Under the pieces are notes generated by a model, which saw only the letters and a list, made by a program, of their open reading frames with translations, did not search any database and was not told the DNA's origin. Shown here one piece after another: positions 32,695 to 43,286 of a stretch of DNA of 64,000 bases. The position numbers and the translations under genes were made by a program. Location: contig CM064480.1 of the NCBI GenBank assembly GCA_032716605.1, positions 46,431,372-46,495,371 on the forward strand. Reading direction: 5' to 3'. How positions within the stretch are numbered: the first letter of the stretch is position 1; every line of letters starts with the position of its first letter. The stretch comes from Paralithodes platypus (lineage: Eukaryota > Arthropoda > Malacostraca > Decapoda > Lithodidae).

Positions 32695-33292
32695 GTATCT
32701 TGGCAGTGTACAGAGTAAAGATGGGAGTATGGATGAAGAAGTGTGGGAGAGGGTGCAACAGGGGAAGAGGGTTGTAGGAATGCTGAAAGCAGTAACATGA
32801 AATAGGGCGGTCAGCATGGAACTGAAAAAGTCATTGCATGACAGTGTGGTAATCCCGACACTGACTTACGGAAGTGAAGCATGGACGTTGTTGGAGAGAT
32901 TCAAACCAAGAGTGAAAGGGATGGAAATGAGTTACTTGAGAAGTGTGTGCAGAGTTACATGGAGGGATAGACAGACGAATGAGGAAGTACGAGAGAGGTG
33001 TGGTGTGAATGTACTGGAAAGTGCGAAAAAGAACACCTTGAGATGGTTCGGCCATGTGGAACGTATGTGAAGCGAGAGAATGACTAAGAGCGTGTACGAG
33101 TGAGGTGGAAGGACAGAGGGAGAAATAAACCGAGAGAGAGGTGGAAGGATGGAGTTAAGAAGTATATGCGTGAAAGCGGTGCTGGATGGGAGGAGGGGTG
33201 TCGACTGACTGGGTACAGAGGTGCATAGGGGTGTTTCGTTCGTGGCCAATCTTTCGGGGATCAAGGCGTCCGTCAATAGATAGATAGATAAA
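32695..33292 (+). pseudogene. RTE-like LINE copy 2, C-terminal part and tail
   Basis: Resumes at KYLGSVQSKDGSMDEE, then LHDSVVIPTLTYGSEAW, NTLRWFGHVERM, the degenerate C-terminus and a (GATA)n tail at about 33276-33292. It has the uninterrupted LTYGSEAWTL site that is split at 29090 in copy 1. Confidence 0.8.
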
Positions 33293-34010
33293 TTCATCTT
33301 TAGGGCTATTTCTTACATTTTCTTTATCCTGTTAGTGTACCGGGTACTTTATTAAATTTTTTGGTAATGTAGTTGGTAATTGGTGTAATTTTACATATTT
33401 CAGATAAAGGATGTCAACAGAATAACAAATGATGAGCTGAAGAGACGTTTAGGTATAAAGAGTATTAGCGAGGAGATGCGTACAAGTAAACTGGGATGGT
33501 ATGGACATGTGGAGAGAATGGATGAACAAAATTGGGTGAAAAGATGCAGGTCTGCGATTGTGGAGGGAGCTGCATCAAGGGGTGGACCGAGTAAGACCTG
33601 GGATCGGACTATACGTGCCGATCTCAAATCCAAAAACTTGACAAGTAAAGCATCCCTTAACAGGGTTGCCTGGAACGCCGCCATTAGGAAAAGAGACTGA
33701 AACTGCACATCTGTGTGGAGCACTCAGTCTTAAAATGTTATGTACGTATGTATGTATAAATCTGAAGAGCACATGCAATCTATTTAGGCATTTTCAGTCA
33801 GTATTGCTGGGTAAAGGGTTAACATATTAATCTTTTGGAGTATTTCTTCCATTTATTTATCCTGTTAGTGAGTTTTATTGATTTCAGTGCTACTATAGTG
33901 GTATTTGGTATAATTTTACATATTTTAGATAAATCTGAAGAGGACATGCAATATATTTGGGCATTTTCAGTCAGTATTGCTGGGGAAACGGTTAGCATAC
34001 TGTAGTCATC
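33293..34010 (+). repeat. Spacer units interrupted by a LINE fragment
   Basis: Spacer sequence (33293-33413) is broken by 33414-33752 and resumes at ATAAATCTGAAGAGCAC. ATAAA on both sides could be the target duplication. A second spacer unit follows to 34010. Confidence 0.65.
33414..33752 (+). pseudogene. RTE/BovB-type LINE C-terminal fragment
   Basis: Encodes RRLGIKSISEEMRTSKLGWY, GHVERMDEQNWVKRCRS, GGPSKTWDRTIRADLKS and VAWNAAIRKRD before a stop, then a (GTAT)n tail. This is the C-terminal end of a different RTE-type LINE than the flanking copies, 5'-truncated. Confidence 0.75.
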
Positions 34011-34853
34011 TTAGGAAGGGAAGAGGATGTGTAGCTCAGATTTTTGCCAGGAAATGTGTTGTGGAGAAATATCTGGAGAAGCGACAAAAGTTGTATGCTG
34101 CATTTATGGAGTTGGAGAAGGCCTATGACAGAATTGATAGAGAAGGTATGTGGAAAGTACCGGTACTGAGAATATACGGAGTAGATGGGAAGTTGCTGAA
34201 AGCAATGAAGAGCATGTATGAGGGTGCAAAGGTGTCAGTATGTGTGGATAATTAACAGAGCGAGTTCTTTAATCTGAATGTTGGGTTAAAGCAAGGGTGC
34301 GTGTGATGTCCCGATGGTTGTTCAATATATACCAGTACAGTATATGGATGGAGTCATGAAAGAAATACAAGGAAGAGCAGCGGATGTTGGTGTACCGCTG
34401 ATAAGGGAAGGAAACGAGTGGAAGTTGCCTCAACAGTACAGTACCGGTACTACTGTTGCTGACAACACAGTTCTGATGAGCGATAGTGAATGGGAGTTGC
34501 AGGGTCAGGTAAATATGTTTGGAACAGTGTGTGAAAAACGGAATCTGGAGGTAAATGCTAGGAAGAGCAATATTATGGTCATTGAAAGGGGTGCAACCAT
34601 AGAGTGTGAAGTGAGGTTGAACGGCTATGAAGAATGTCAGCTCATTTAAGTATTTGGGCAGTGTGTTGAGTAAAGATGTGAGTAGGCCTATGGATGAAGA
34701 AGTGTGGGAGAAAGTGTAACAGGGGAAGAGCGTTGTAGGAACTCTGAAAGCAGTAAGAAGAAATAGGGTGATCAGCATGGAAGTAAAGAAGTCCTTGCAT
34801 GACAGTGTGGTAATCCCGACATTGACTTATGGGAGGGAAGCATGGACGTTTCT
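34011..34853 (+). pseudogene. RTE-like LINE copy 3, RT part
   Basis: Starts at the KGRGCVAQIFARKCVVEK region and ends abruptly at LTYGREAWT near 34853. It contains TACCGGTA at 34158-34165, another inside 34440-34455 and TAGGCCTA at 34683-34690, where copy 1 has only TA. The FADD region is disrupted. Confidence 0.75.
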
Positions 34854-34906
34854 GACTGGGATTGATCATTGATAATCATCGGTTATGCTAGTTGGAAAAT
34901 TAGTGG

Positions 34907-36485
34907 GGTAGAATGTAGAGTTCGGGTGTACCGCCAGCCTTGTTTACACTACTCGGAGCGGCGGCGGACGCTGGCCATCATGTTCCCGTCTATTTGACTG
35001 CTTTTGGATACAATAATAGGTTGAGGGGGGTCACCCCCCCATGACATATTGTCATCATCATATATTGCCAGCAGGAGGCAAATAACCGAAAAAACCGCCT
35101 TCAAAATAGACGCGAACTAAAGGTTGGTTCACACATAGCCGAGTCGGTGCGCGAGTCCAACACGAGTGATTAAATTTTGCTATTCAGCAATGACTCGTCG
35201 ATACTCCTCACTCGTATAGACTCGTGCTACGCTCGTGTATACTCTTTGTTTACTCGACACACTCGTGGGTACTCGCCACGGGGTCCAAAAATGTCATGCA
35301 TGTATGAAATTTTTGGGTCCCGTGGCGAGTACCCATGAGTGTGGCCTAAATACGTGTAGACTCGTGTACATACGTGTTAACTCGTGTTTGACTCTGAATA
35401 ACTCTTCGTTATTCGTGTTAACTCGTGTTGACTCGTGTAAACCCGTGTAACACTCTTTGGTGATTCGCCGCTTTTCGTCATCATTTCGACGTTGACGAAG
35501 CAACACGTGTCTACACGCAACAACACGTATGTAACACACATGCAACACGTATCAACAAGAATAGAAAGCACGAATGTGAGTGCCAAAATTTGGTGCCCCC
35601 ATGATGCCAGAGTTTACACGATTCAAACACAAGTGAAAACACGAGTAAACAAGAGTAAACACGATCCACTGAGAAAAAAACACGAGTGTAACACGAAAAA
35701 GCAAGTGTCATTTGAAATACCGTTATTTCAAAAATGTAGGAAGAATCAACGAGAGTTTACACGGATGTAACACGAGTCAACATGTGTGCAACAGAGATCC
35801 AACGAGAGTCAACGCGTTGTCTTTTGTGTTGATCCGTATAAAAATTGTGTTGATCCGTGTAACAATCGCGTTGACTCATGTTAGACTCGTCCATACTCGT
35901 TGTTTACGTGCCCTGGAATGTGGCCATTATTTTTCAAATTTTGACACTCGTGTTGGGTTCGTGTTACACTCATTTTGACTCTCAGTTACTCGTACAGACT
36001 CTTGCATGAACACGTGTTGACTCGAGTTAACTCGTGTTACACTCTCCTTGACTCGGGAGCAATTGCTACTCGCGGCCGACTCAGCCTCCAGCGACGGCGA
36101 TAATCGACGAGTGTGACTCGTGTTGGACTCACGCACCGACTCGGCTATGTGTGAATCAGCCTTTAACCACGGTGATCGACATATGTAAACATGACGGCGG
36201 CGGTGTCGGCGTCGGACACTTGCGATAATGTTCCCGTCTATTTTGAATGCCATTGGATACAATAATATGTTGAGGGGGGGCTTTGCCCCCATGACGTGTT
36301 GTCATCATCATATATATTGCCAGTAGGGGGCAAACAAACAAAAAAATTGCCGCAAAGCCCTCCCCTCAACATATTATTGTATCCAATGGCAGTCAAAATA
36401 GACGGGAACTTTATGGCAAGCTTCCGTCGCCGCTCTGCGCAGTGTAAACAATGGTGGCGGTACGCCCGAACTCTACATTCTACCC
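34907..36485. mobile_element. Family B foldback element, composite
   Basis: Ends are GGGTAGAATGTAGAGTTCGG and its inverted copy at 36464-36485. Interior blocks are 'CCCGTCTATTTTGA', 'GGATACAATAATATGTTGAG' and 'GTCATCATCATATATTGCC', each present in both orientations. A second element (35121-36162) is inserted in it. Other family B copies: 37075-37270, 38235-38405, 38757-39025 and 54845-55035. Non-coding. Confidence 0.72.
35121..36162. mobile_element. Family E: 1.04-kb TTAA-site element built from CTCGTGT sub-repeats
   Basis: Terminal inverted repeats of about 50 bp (AGGTTGGTTCACACATAGCC and ...GTGTGAATCAGCCT). Flanks are CTAA (35117) and TTAA (36163). The empty site is seen in the family B copy at 37110 (GCGAAGTTAACCGCGG). 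The interior is degenerate 11-12-bp units of ACTCGTGT type: plus orientation to about 35460, minus to about 35815, then plus again. No frame looks like a transposase. TTAA or TAA target: piggyBac, Kolobok or Harbinger-type mobilisation are all possible. Confidence 0.8.
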
Positions 36486-37074
36486 GGCTAGGCCTATATT
36501 ATAGGCTACAATAAATAAGTAGGCTAGGCTATTTTATCTATAGGCTATGCCTAGTCTAATATTACAATTTAAGGTAGCATTCAAGTTGACTACAGCAGGA
36601 CTTACCCTTGACCAGGTATAGGCTATCCTAGAGTTTACTAGGCCTATACCCCTTTGAAAGGACATTAGCCTAGCCTAACCTAACAACCTTACCTAACCTA
36701 TTATAGTAGGCTATTATGGGTGGGGGCTGCTGCCCCCACACCCCAATTTTTGGTGTATTTGTCTATTTTGTCTGTGAAGTGGGAATTTTTTCAATTTGTC
36801 GATAACGAAAATCCTCCATGCGGACTATAGCCTATGGAGAAAAATATGGCGAATCTATTGTTGCCTATTATCTCTAATAAATTGTTTCTCATAATGCTGC
36901 AGTAGTGTCGTTTAAAATACCAACCATTTAATTGTGTGCCTTTAAAAATTACCTAAATTAGGCTATAGGCTACTGGAAGATTAGAAGAATCTTTAAGAAA
37001 GACTAGGTTAGGGTTATTGTCGTGCCAAAGCTAGATTATAGCCTAAATATAAAAGGAAGTGAATAAAATGAAAT
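36486..37074. repeat. TAGGCCTA/TAGGCTA-dense tract, part 1
   Basis: Extreme density of TAGGCCTA, TAGGCTA and TAGCCTA words, often overlapping at the shared TA. At 36715-36746 a hairpin GGGTGGGGGCTGCTGCCCCC matches (inverted) the one in the units at 39497-39850. No coding sequence recognised. Confidence 0.7.
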
Positions 37075-37270
37075 ATGCCGAAAAAATCGACGTCAAAATA
37101 GACGCGAAGTTAACCGCGGCGATCGTCCTATGTAAACATGACTACCGTACACCCGGTAACTACATCCATCCCATTAAAAGTTACTGTGGGACACCAAATA
37201 TGTTGAGGGGGTCTCTGCGGCTCTGCCCCCCCACGTCGGCCCGTCACGTATTATGATGTACGGTAAGTCA
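37075..37270. mobile_element. Family B fragment with empty site for family E
   Basis: Contains AAAATAGACGCGAAGTTAAC, GATCGTCCTATGTAAACATG and the ATGTTGAGGGGG block. The TTAAC at about 37112 is the uninterrupted version of the site occupied at 35117/36163. Confidence 0.65.
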
Positions 37271-38234
37271 TCATCATCTGTGCTAATTCATAGGATCCCC
37301 AATTAAGGACAAAGTCAATCAACAGACGAAATAAGCTCCCAAATTACAATAACATAGCGGCCCGCCGTTTATGGGCAACTTTTTACACGTCATTTTAAAT
37401 GTTACTTTCCTGCCCTGGTCTAGGCCTAATAGATTTTTCCAAAGAATCAAACTTAAATTAAAAGGAAGTAGCCTAGCCTACAGTTTATAGGAAGGCTATT
37501 CCAACATGCATTCCAGAACTTAGGCTAACCTAGGCCTAGGCTATATGAAAATTTGTGGGTGGTCTGCCAAAAAAGAATCACTAGGCCTATTAGGCTATGG
37601 GTAGGCTAGTATGGGGTGCATTTTGCAAATTTTCTGAACTCTTAGGCCTAGGCTAGGCTAAATTAAAACTCACAAAATCTGAGTAAAACCAGCACTAGAA
37701 TTTTGTCTTGTCTTGTCTTGGGGCAACCTCAGGCGAATACTCGCCCACTCCGGCCCTACCGTAGTCGCGGAGATCCTATGTCACAATTAAATTAGTTTAT
37801 AGTTAAGGTTAAAATTCACCACCGTGTCACTTTCACTCTAGGTCATTCGTAGAACCGTAACACTGTAAAGGCAACAACCCAATAGCAGGTCATCAGGTGG
37901 TGAACCAGAGACCTACAAACCACGGTACTAGGGCCAGAGCAATGTCTTGAAGCGAGGTGCCCTTATCAACCAACCCCAGACAATCCAGTAGGAGCTGTCA
38001 GAAGGAATCCATCTTTGAAGCCAGAAAGGGACGCCCATCCACATGCTCAGTGATGGGACGAGGCAAGGCTTAGGAGGCATATGTAGGACGACCAGATTTA
38101 GGATGTGGAGGGGAAGAGGTACCGTACGACGATACATGGGATGCGGAGACTGCGGAGGGAATAGCTCGTCAAAGTCATACGGTTCCTCAGGACCTCAACA
38201 ATAACCGGGGGACGGCCGGTGCGGGCAATGGTCG
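37271..38234. other. TAGGCC-rich stretch and unrecognised GC-richer block
   Basis: 37270-37690 carries many TAGGCCTA-type words. 37690-38230 is GC-richer. Its reverse complement has interrupted frames (GRPFLASKMDSF, QDIALALVPWFVG) that might be an old coding sequence, but I do not recognise a family. Confidence 0.4.
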
Positions 38235-38480
38235 ATCGCCGTAGTTAATATAAGTTCGCGTCTATTTTGACGGCAATTTTTGTTGTAGTTAGGCTAGGCC
38301 TAGGCTATTTGCCCCCTGCTGGCAATATATATGATGATGACAATATGTCATGGGGGGCGATTGACCCCCTCAACATATTATTGTATCCAACGATCTCTAA
38401 CCTCTGTATCTCAAAAAGGGCTAGAGCAAATTGGCTGTAAATTTCCACATCTAGGCTATTCCTTGACAGATTTGCTTCCT
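38235..38480. mobile_element. Family B fragment followed by family F block
   Basis: TTCGCGTCTATTTTGACGG, CAATATATATGATGATGACA and CAACATATTATTGTATCCAA mark family B to 38390. Then AACCTCTGTATCTCAAAAAG opens a family F block (see 42918). Confidence 0.65.
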
Positions 38481-38756
38481 CCAATTAATATTTATTAGCA
38501 TAAATTCAGCCTAGTTTAGCCTATAAAACAAAAACTAACATTTGTTTAGCCTAGGCCTACATATAAAAAGAAAAAACCCACTCGTACTGCAATTATAAGC
38601 ATAAATATGAGTATCTAAGTTACAAAGCAAATGTTTTTGTATAGCCTAAAATAAACCATAAAATTGTCATCTTTCAACTGTTGAGGTCATAAATATAAAA
38701 AAATCTAATACATTAGGAAAAAATGCGTTAAGAGTTGTGTTAGCGGGTCTATCGTC

Positions 38757-39025
38757 CCCTTTATTTACGTAGTCGCACGCTCGCAGTTACATTCGCGTCT
38801 AATTTGACTGTGGTTATTTGCCCCTGCTGGTGATATATATGATGATGACAATAAGTCATAGGGGGATAAAGCCCCTTCAACCCATTATTGTATCCCACGG
38901 CCAGGCGTTTGGTAAATTGTTTTGTTACCGGCCGGCTGATTGAGGGTGGCTTTACCAAGTTTACCCCAGCAGTTAAATTAGAAGCGAATGTAGGCCTAAC
39001 TGCGAGCGTGCGACTAGGCTATATA
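38757..39025. mobile_element. Family B copy with inverted arms differing by TA-centred insertions
   Basis: The left arm (ATTTACGTAGTCGCACGCTC, GCAGTTACATTCGCGTCTAA) and right arm (complement of TAGAAGCGAATG...GCGAGCGTGCGACT) pair closely. The right arm has TAGGCCTA at 38991-38998 and TAGGCTA at 39015-39021 where the left arm has single TA at 38788-38789 and 38770-38771. The loop carries the GGATACAATAAT-type block. Confidence 0.78.
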
Positions 39026-39496
39026 AACAAAGCTTTTGGTATGCCCACAACTACAACTCTTACCAAAACTGCAATTAGCCTATTTTTTTTTTTTTTTTCA
39101 GTCTAGGCTAAATTGTGGAGGCTAGGCTAAATTATTTAGCTGCAATTAGCCTAGCCTATTTTTTTTTGTTCTTTCAGTCTAGGCTAAATTGTGGTAGGCT
39201 AGGCTAAATTCTTTAACATGTGTACTATTGTGTAGGCCTGTGCTTTCCAATAGACGTAAAGGAATTTATTTATTTCTACACCGGGTCGAAACCATCGATA
39301 TATTATTTAGACAAATATGTTAGTTAGGTCATGTACTTCATTGCCATATATGTCCACCCCGTTGGTAATTCATTATAAAAAAATCCCTAAATGTCTTACA
39401 AAAAAAACTAAATCTCGCACGGCTCACTCGATCTCCATTTTCTATTGCGTTGGTGCAGGACGGCCATCCCTCTCGCTCCACCACCTTCATTCATTA
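39026..39496. other. TAGGCTA words and T runs, otherwise unrecognised
   Basis: Contains two near-identical 'AATTAGCCTA...TTTTTTT...CAGTCTAGGCTAAATTGTGG' blocks (about 39070 and 39140), a ~75-bp tandem duplication. Confidence 0.5.
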
Positions 39497-39850
39497 GGTT
39501 AATGACAAAACTTGGCTCGGATTTCATGGATTTAGCGGGGGTGTGGGGGCAGCAGCCCCCACCCATAATACTAGGTTAGGTTAGGTTAGGTTATTTGGTT
39601 AGGTTAATGACAAAACTTGGCTCGGATTTCATGGATTTAGCGGGGGTGTGAGGGCAGTAGCCCCCACCCATAATACTAGGTTAGGTTAGGTTAGGTTAGG
39701 TTAGGTTATTTGGTTAGGTTAATGACAAAACTTGGCTCGGATTTCATGGATTTAGCGTGGGTGTGGGGGCAGCAGCCCCCACCCATAATACTAAGTTAGG
39801 TTAGGTTATTTGGTTAGGTTAATGACAAAACTTGGTTCGGATTTCATGGA
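39497..39850 (+). repeat. Tandem ~100-116-bp units carrying TTAGG telomere-type tracts
   Basis: AATGACAAAACTTGG starts at 39501, 39605, 39721 and 39821. Each full unit has the hairpin GTGGGGGCAGCAGCCCCCAC followed by 3-6 TTAGG repeats (39571-, 39686-, 39793-). Unit length varies with the number of TTAGG. TTAGG is the arthropod telomere repeat; this is an interstitial array. Confidence 0.88.
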
Positions 39851-41255
39851 TTCTTCCAATATTACCCCTTTATTTACGCCTCTTACCCCGCAATTTCCCT
39901 GATCTTCATAGCCCTTCCCACTATCGGGGGGCCGTGTCTTAAGATTGATGGATAAGACTTGTTTTGCATTTTCCGATGGGGTTCATAAAAAAACACAACT
40001 AAAAAACCCCAAAACAAGGACAAAAACTAAAAAATACTTGTAAAAATCGTCCCCGGTATAAAAGTAAATATTTACCGAAGTAAAAATATGTAGCCTAGCC
40101 TAATGCAATTTTACTAAAACCAAAGCCTACCTGAATATAGCCCTATGCAGAGCTCAAAAGCAAAAACAAAAAAAAATATGTTGAGCAGTGAAATAAAATT
40201 AAGCTAGGCCTAGGCCTGGTTTCTCATAGGCCTAATAACCTAATGAAGTATACTATAGCCTAACCTAATTTAAGTTATTTCACAAAATACTAATAGGCCT
40301 ACCCAGCCCTCCTCATGCATTATTTTCCATTGTAAAATAAGTTTGTGCTTAACTGCAGTAATGAAAGGTAGCCTATAGGCCTAAATAGGCTAGCCTATGT
40401 TGGCTGTGCAATTGTCTCGATGTGACTATTTTTACCTAATTAGGCCTAAAGCAGCCTGAGCCTATTCCCAACCCCCAAACAGTATCCCATGTTAAGCCCT
40501 AGGCTAGGCCTAGGCCTAATCCCACTCTCAATCAAAATTCGAACCTACCGGTAGCGCTGCCTAGGCTAGGCCTATATTTTTCGTGAATAGATATAGAAAA
40601 TGGTTTAGAGGAAAGACCATCCTATATTATGTTCAAATAATATGTAATAGCACTGTGTATGGTTGTATTAAATTTAAATAGTGATAGATGTGTATATTAA
40701 TGGGATAAATACTCCGAAGTTCGCATACGTTCAGAAATTATACTGCAACACTGTTGCCAGATACTAATCAATGCCATTATCATTATATCATAATGCATTT
40801 CACTCATTTGCATAATTTCAAATACCTAGGACATTAATATAATATTTTCCTATCTTTTTTGTAGTGATACTTGTCTGATATAGTGGTATATTGGTGTCTG
40901 TCTAGGGTTATAATGCATAATGTGCATTATGCATAATGTGAAAGTTACCTCTGAATCTCTGACTTGGTAACAGTTCGGTATGGGTAACCCTGCTTTCTTT
41001 GAGTACTACACGGCAAGAGAAGCTTTCGGTTCTGTCATTACTGTTCAAGGTAAACAACAACTGCTAAATTCGACATCATGTTCAAATAATATGTAATAGC
41101 ATTGTCTATGGTTGTATTAGACAACAATCGTGATAGGTTTCTATTTTATGTGGATAAATAGTATTAAGCTGAATAAACTAAATACCGAAAGTTCACTAGA
41201 GTGGTTGTGGATACATTTGCTAGATATGAGGGAGGTGGGAGGTAGGAAGGAAGGG
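39851..41255. repeat. TAGGCC-dense tract, part 2, then AT-rich
   Basis: To about 40600 TAGGCCTA/TAGGCTA/TAGCCTA words are frequent (for example 40500-40575). From 40600 the sequence is AT-rich. A block 'ATGTTCAAATAATATGTAAT' occurs at 40629 and 41079. A near-palindrome ATAATGCATAATGTGCATTA lies near 40910. No genes. Confidence 0.6.
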
Positions 41256-41812
41256 CTAGGCAGTGTTGCCAGTTATATCGCTACATATTACCGCTAGATG
41301 TAGAGCTATTTACTTCAATTTAGCAGCCATTTTTTCTTATCTAGAGAGATTTACTAGGGATCATTTTAAAATTTCAGACATTCTAGTCATATTACATTGT
41401 AAAATTTGCAAAACAAACAAACCAAAACTCTTTAGAAATTGCAGCATTATTCTAACATTGTTTGACTATGTAGCAACATGCTAGCAACTTTTGAGAAAGG
41501 ATCTAGCGGTATTTTGTGGAGACATACTGGGAGGGTGGGAGGGAGGTGGTGGTTGCAGTGTTGCCAGTTGTAAAGCTACATATTACTGCTAAATGTAGAG
41601 CTATTTACTTCAATCTAGCAGCCATTTCTTTTATATCTAGACATTTACTAGGGATAATTTGAAAATTTCAGACATTCTAGTCATACTACATTGTAAAATT
41701 TGCAAAACAAACAAACCAAAACTCTTTAGAAATTGCAGCATTATCCTAACATTGTTTGGCTATGTAGCAACATGCTAGCGACTTTTGAGAAAGGATCTAG
41801 CGGTATTTGACA
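41256..41812. repeat. ~297-bp tandem duplication
   Basis: Units 41256-41515 and 41553-41805 start GGCAGTGTTGCCAGTT / TGCAGTGTTGCCAGTT and match over about 250 bp with a few substitutions and small indels. Confidence 0.88.
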
Positions 41813-42703
41813 CGGGCAATTGCCAAAACATTAAAGGTCCATATCATTGTTATTAAACTAAGCATTTGGCAAAGGGAGGAATTGTTAAAAACCTTAGCCA
41901 ATACTCTGTCATTCACCAAAAATAAATTTGAATTATCATTATTATTTGGTAGGGTAGGTATGTATAGGTAGGTTGGCTAAATAATTGCTGGAATTCGTAG
42001 GGACTCAAACTGTTTTGAGAGAGTTAAATAAAAAAAAAATTATAGATCTGAATAATAAAGAGATTATGTTATTAAGCAAAACTGGGGGATGCATGGAAGC
42101 CTATAGACTGTAGACGGTAAACTTTGTGTGGGTAGCGAATTCGGTTTTATAGTAATTTAAGAATAGACAGTTTTCAATGCTGCGGCCAAACTATTCCACC
42201 CATTTATATTTTGTTGGTATCAAAACGTTCGGAATCGCGAGCCTCACCCAACTACGCAAGCATGGCTTTGATCATCGGCGTAGTTTTCAAGATGTGGAAT
42301 TCGAGGTTTTTTCAAGATTTCCGGAAAAAAACCCACGTGCAAAAGCAAAACCTTCTCTATAACATTTGCGGAGCATTAGTAGGGGAGTGCGTATGCCAAA
42401 GCCCAGTCGTTTCCTGTGAGTGGGAGAGACGGTATTTAGGCGTCAAGTTTTTCGGGAAATCGGCTGCCACGGACCTGTTTGGCCGCCATGCCAGATGTTT
42501 AGCATATCAAAAGTTGCCCAATACAAAAACGCACCTCTTGTGAAAGTTTGATCCCGATCCAAAAAGCGGTTCTGGAGTTATTGCGTCGAAACCGGCGCGT
42601 AAGAAGAATTTGGATGAAATCCCAGGTTTAATGATTACAATAGGGGTTCCCTGTAAGGGACGAACCCCTAATAATAATAATAATAATAATAATTATTATT
42701 ATA

Positions 42704-42742
<39 letters not shown>

Positions 42743-42745
42743 CTA
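41813..42745. other. Unrecognised block ending in a hairpin and (AAT)n/(ATT)n
   Basis: 42180-42640 is GC-richer. A 110-codon frame (42211-42543) has no recognisable domain. The end, AGGGGTTCCCTGTAAGGG then ACGAACCCCT (42640-42667), forms a stem and is followed by (AAT)n and (ATT)n to about 42742. A stem plus microsatellite is the layout of many LINE 3' ends, so this may be a LINE 3' UTR, but no RT is attached. Confidence 0.4.
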
Positions 42746-42917
42746 TACACATGCTATTATTAATAATAACAATAATTATAATACTACTAAATTTTATGTT
42801 CATTCTTAGTATTATTAATATACAAGTCGAGTAATAGTCTCTAGTACACGAAAATAGTGTTATTCCTTTAATTCTAACTATCAGTATACTATGTTTTTCT
42901 GAGTCTGTTCATTCTAA

Positions 42918-43085
42918 ATTGGGCAGAAATCGTAACCTCTAACCTCTATAACTCAAAAAGGGCTAAAGAAAATAAGCGGTCAATTTCCACAGCTATACTT
43001 CCTATTTGGTAAAAATATTAGATTGATTACTCTAGTCCTTTTAGAGTTGTGAGAGGTTAGAGGTTGCAATTTCTGCCCAACCTAG
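42918..43085. repeat. Family F inverted repeat
   Basis: Arms TAACCTCTATAACTCAAAAA (42940-) and CTTTTAGAGTTGTGAGAGGT (43042-) face each other, within GGGCAGAAAT...ATTTCTGCCC. Related blocks: 38397-38470, 54055-54150 and 60519-60645. About 165 bp, non-coding. Confidence 0.7.
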
Positions 43086-43286
43086 AATGAGCAGACTATT
43101 TTAGAAAGGAAATTGGAAGTGAAAGGCTTTACCGTTGTAGAATCTGACTCTTTCATTCCTAGAGCCCCATCCACATTGTCAAAAGGAACTCATAATTGTA
43201 ACAAAACTGGTGCACATCATGAATGTTATAATCGTGTATGTGTTCTACTTTGAACAGATAAACCGAAGAACACTGTTTTTAGGTAT

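Noticed and set aside
39571..39807. True chromosome end
   Set aside because: The TTAGG runs are short and sit inside tandem units with other sequence on both sides, so they are interstitial.
42211..42543. 110-codon frame
   Set aside because: No recognisable domain, no start context or splice evidence; kept only as an unrecognised block.
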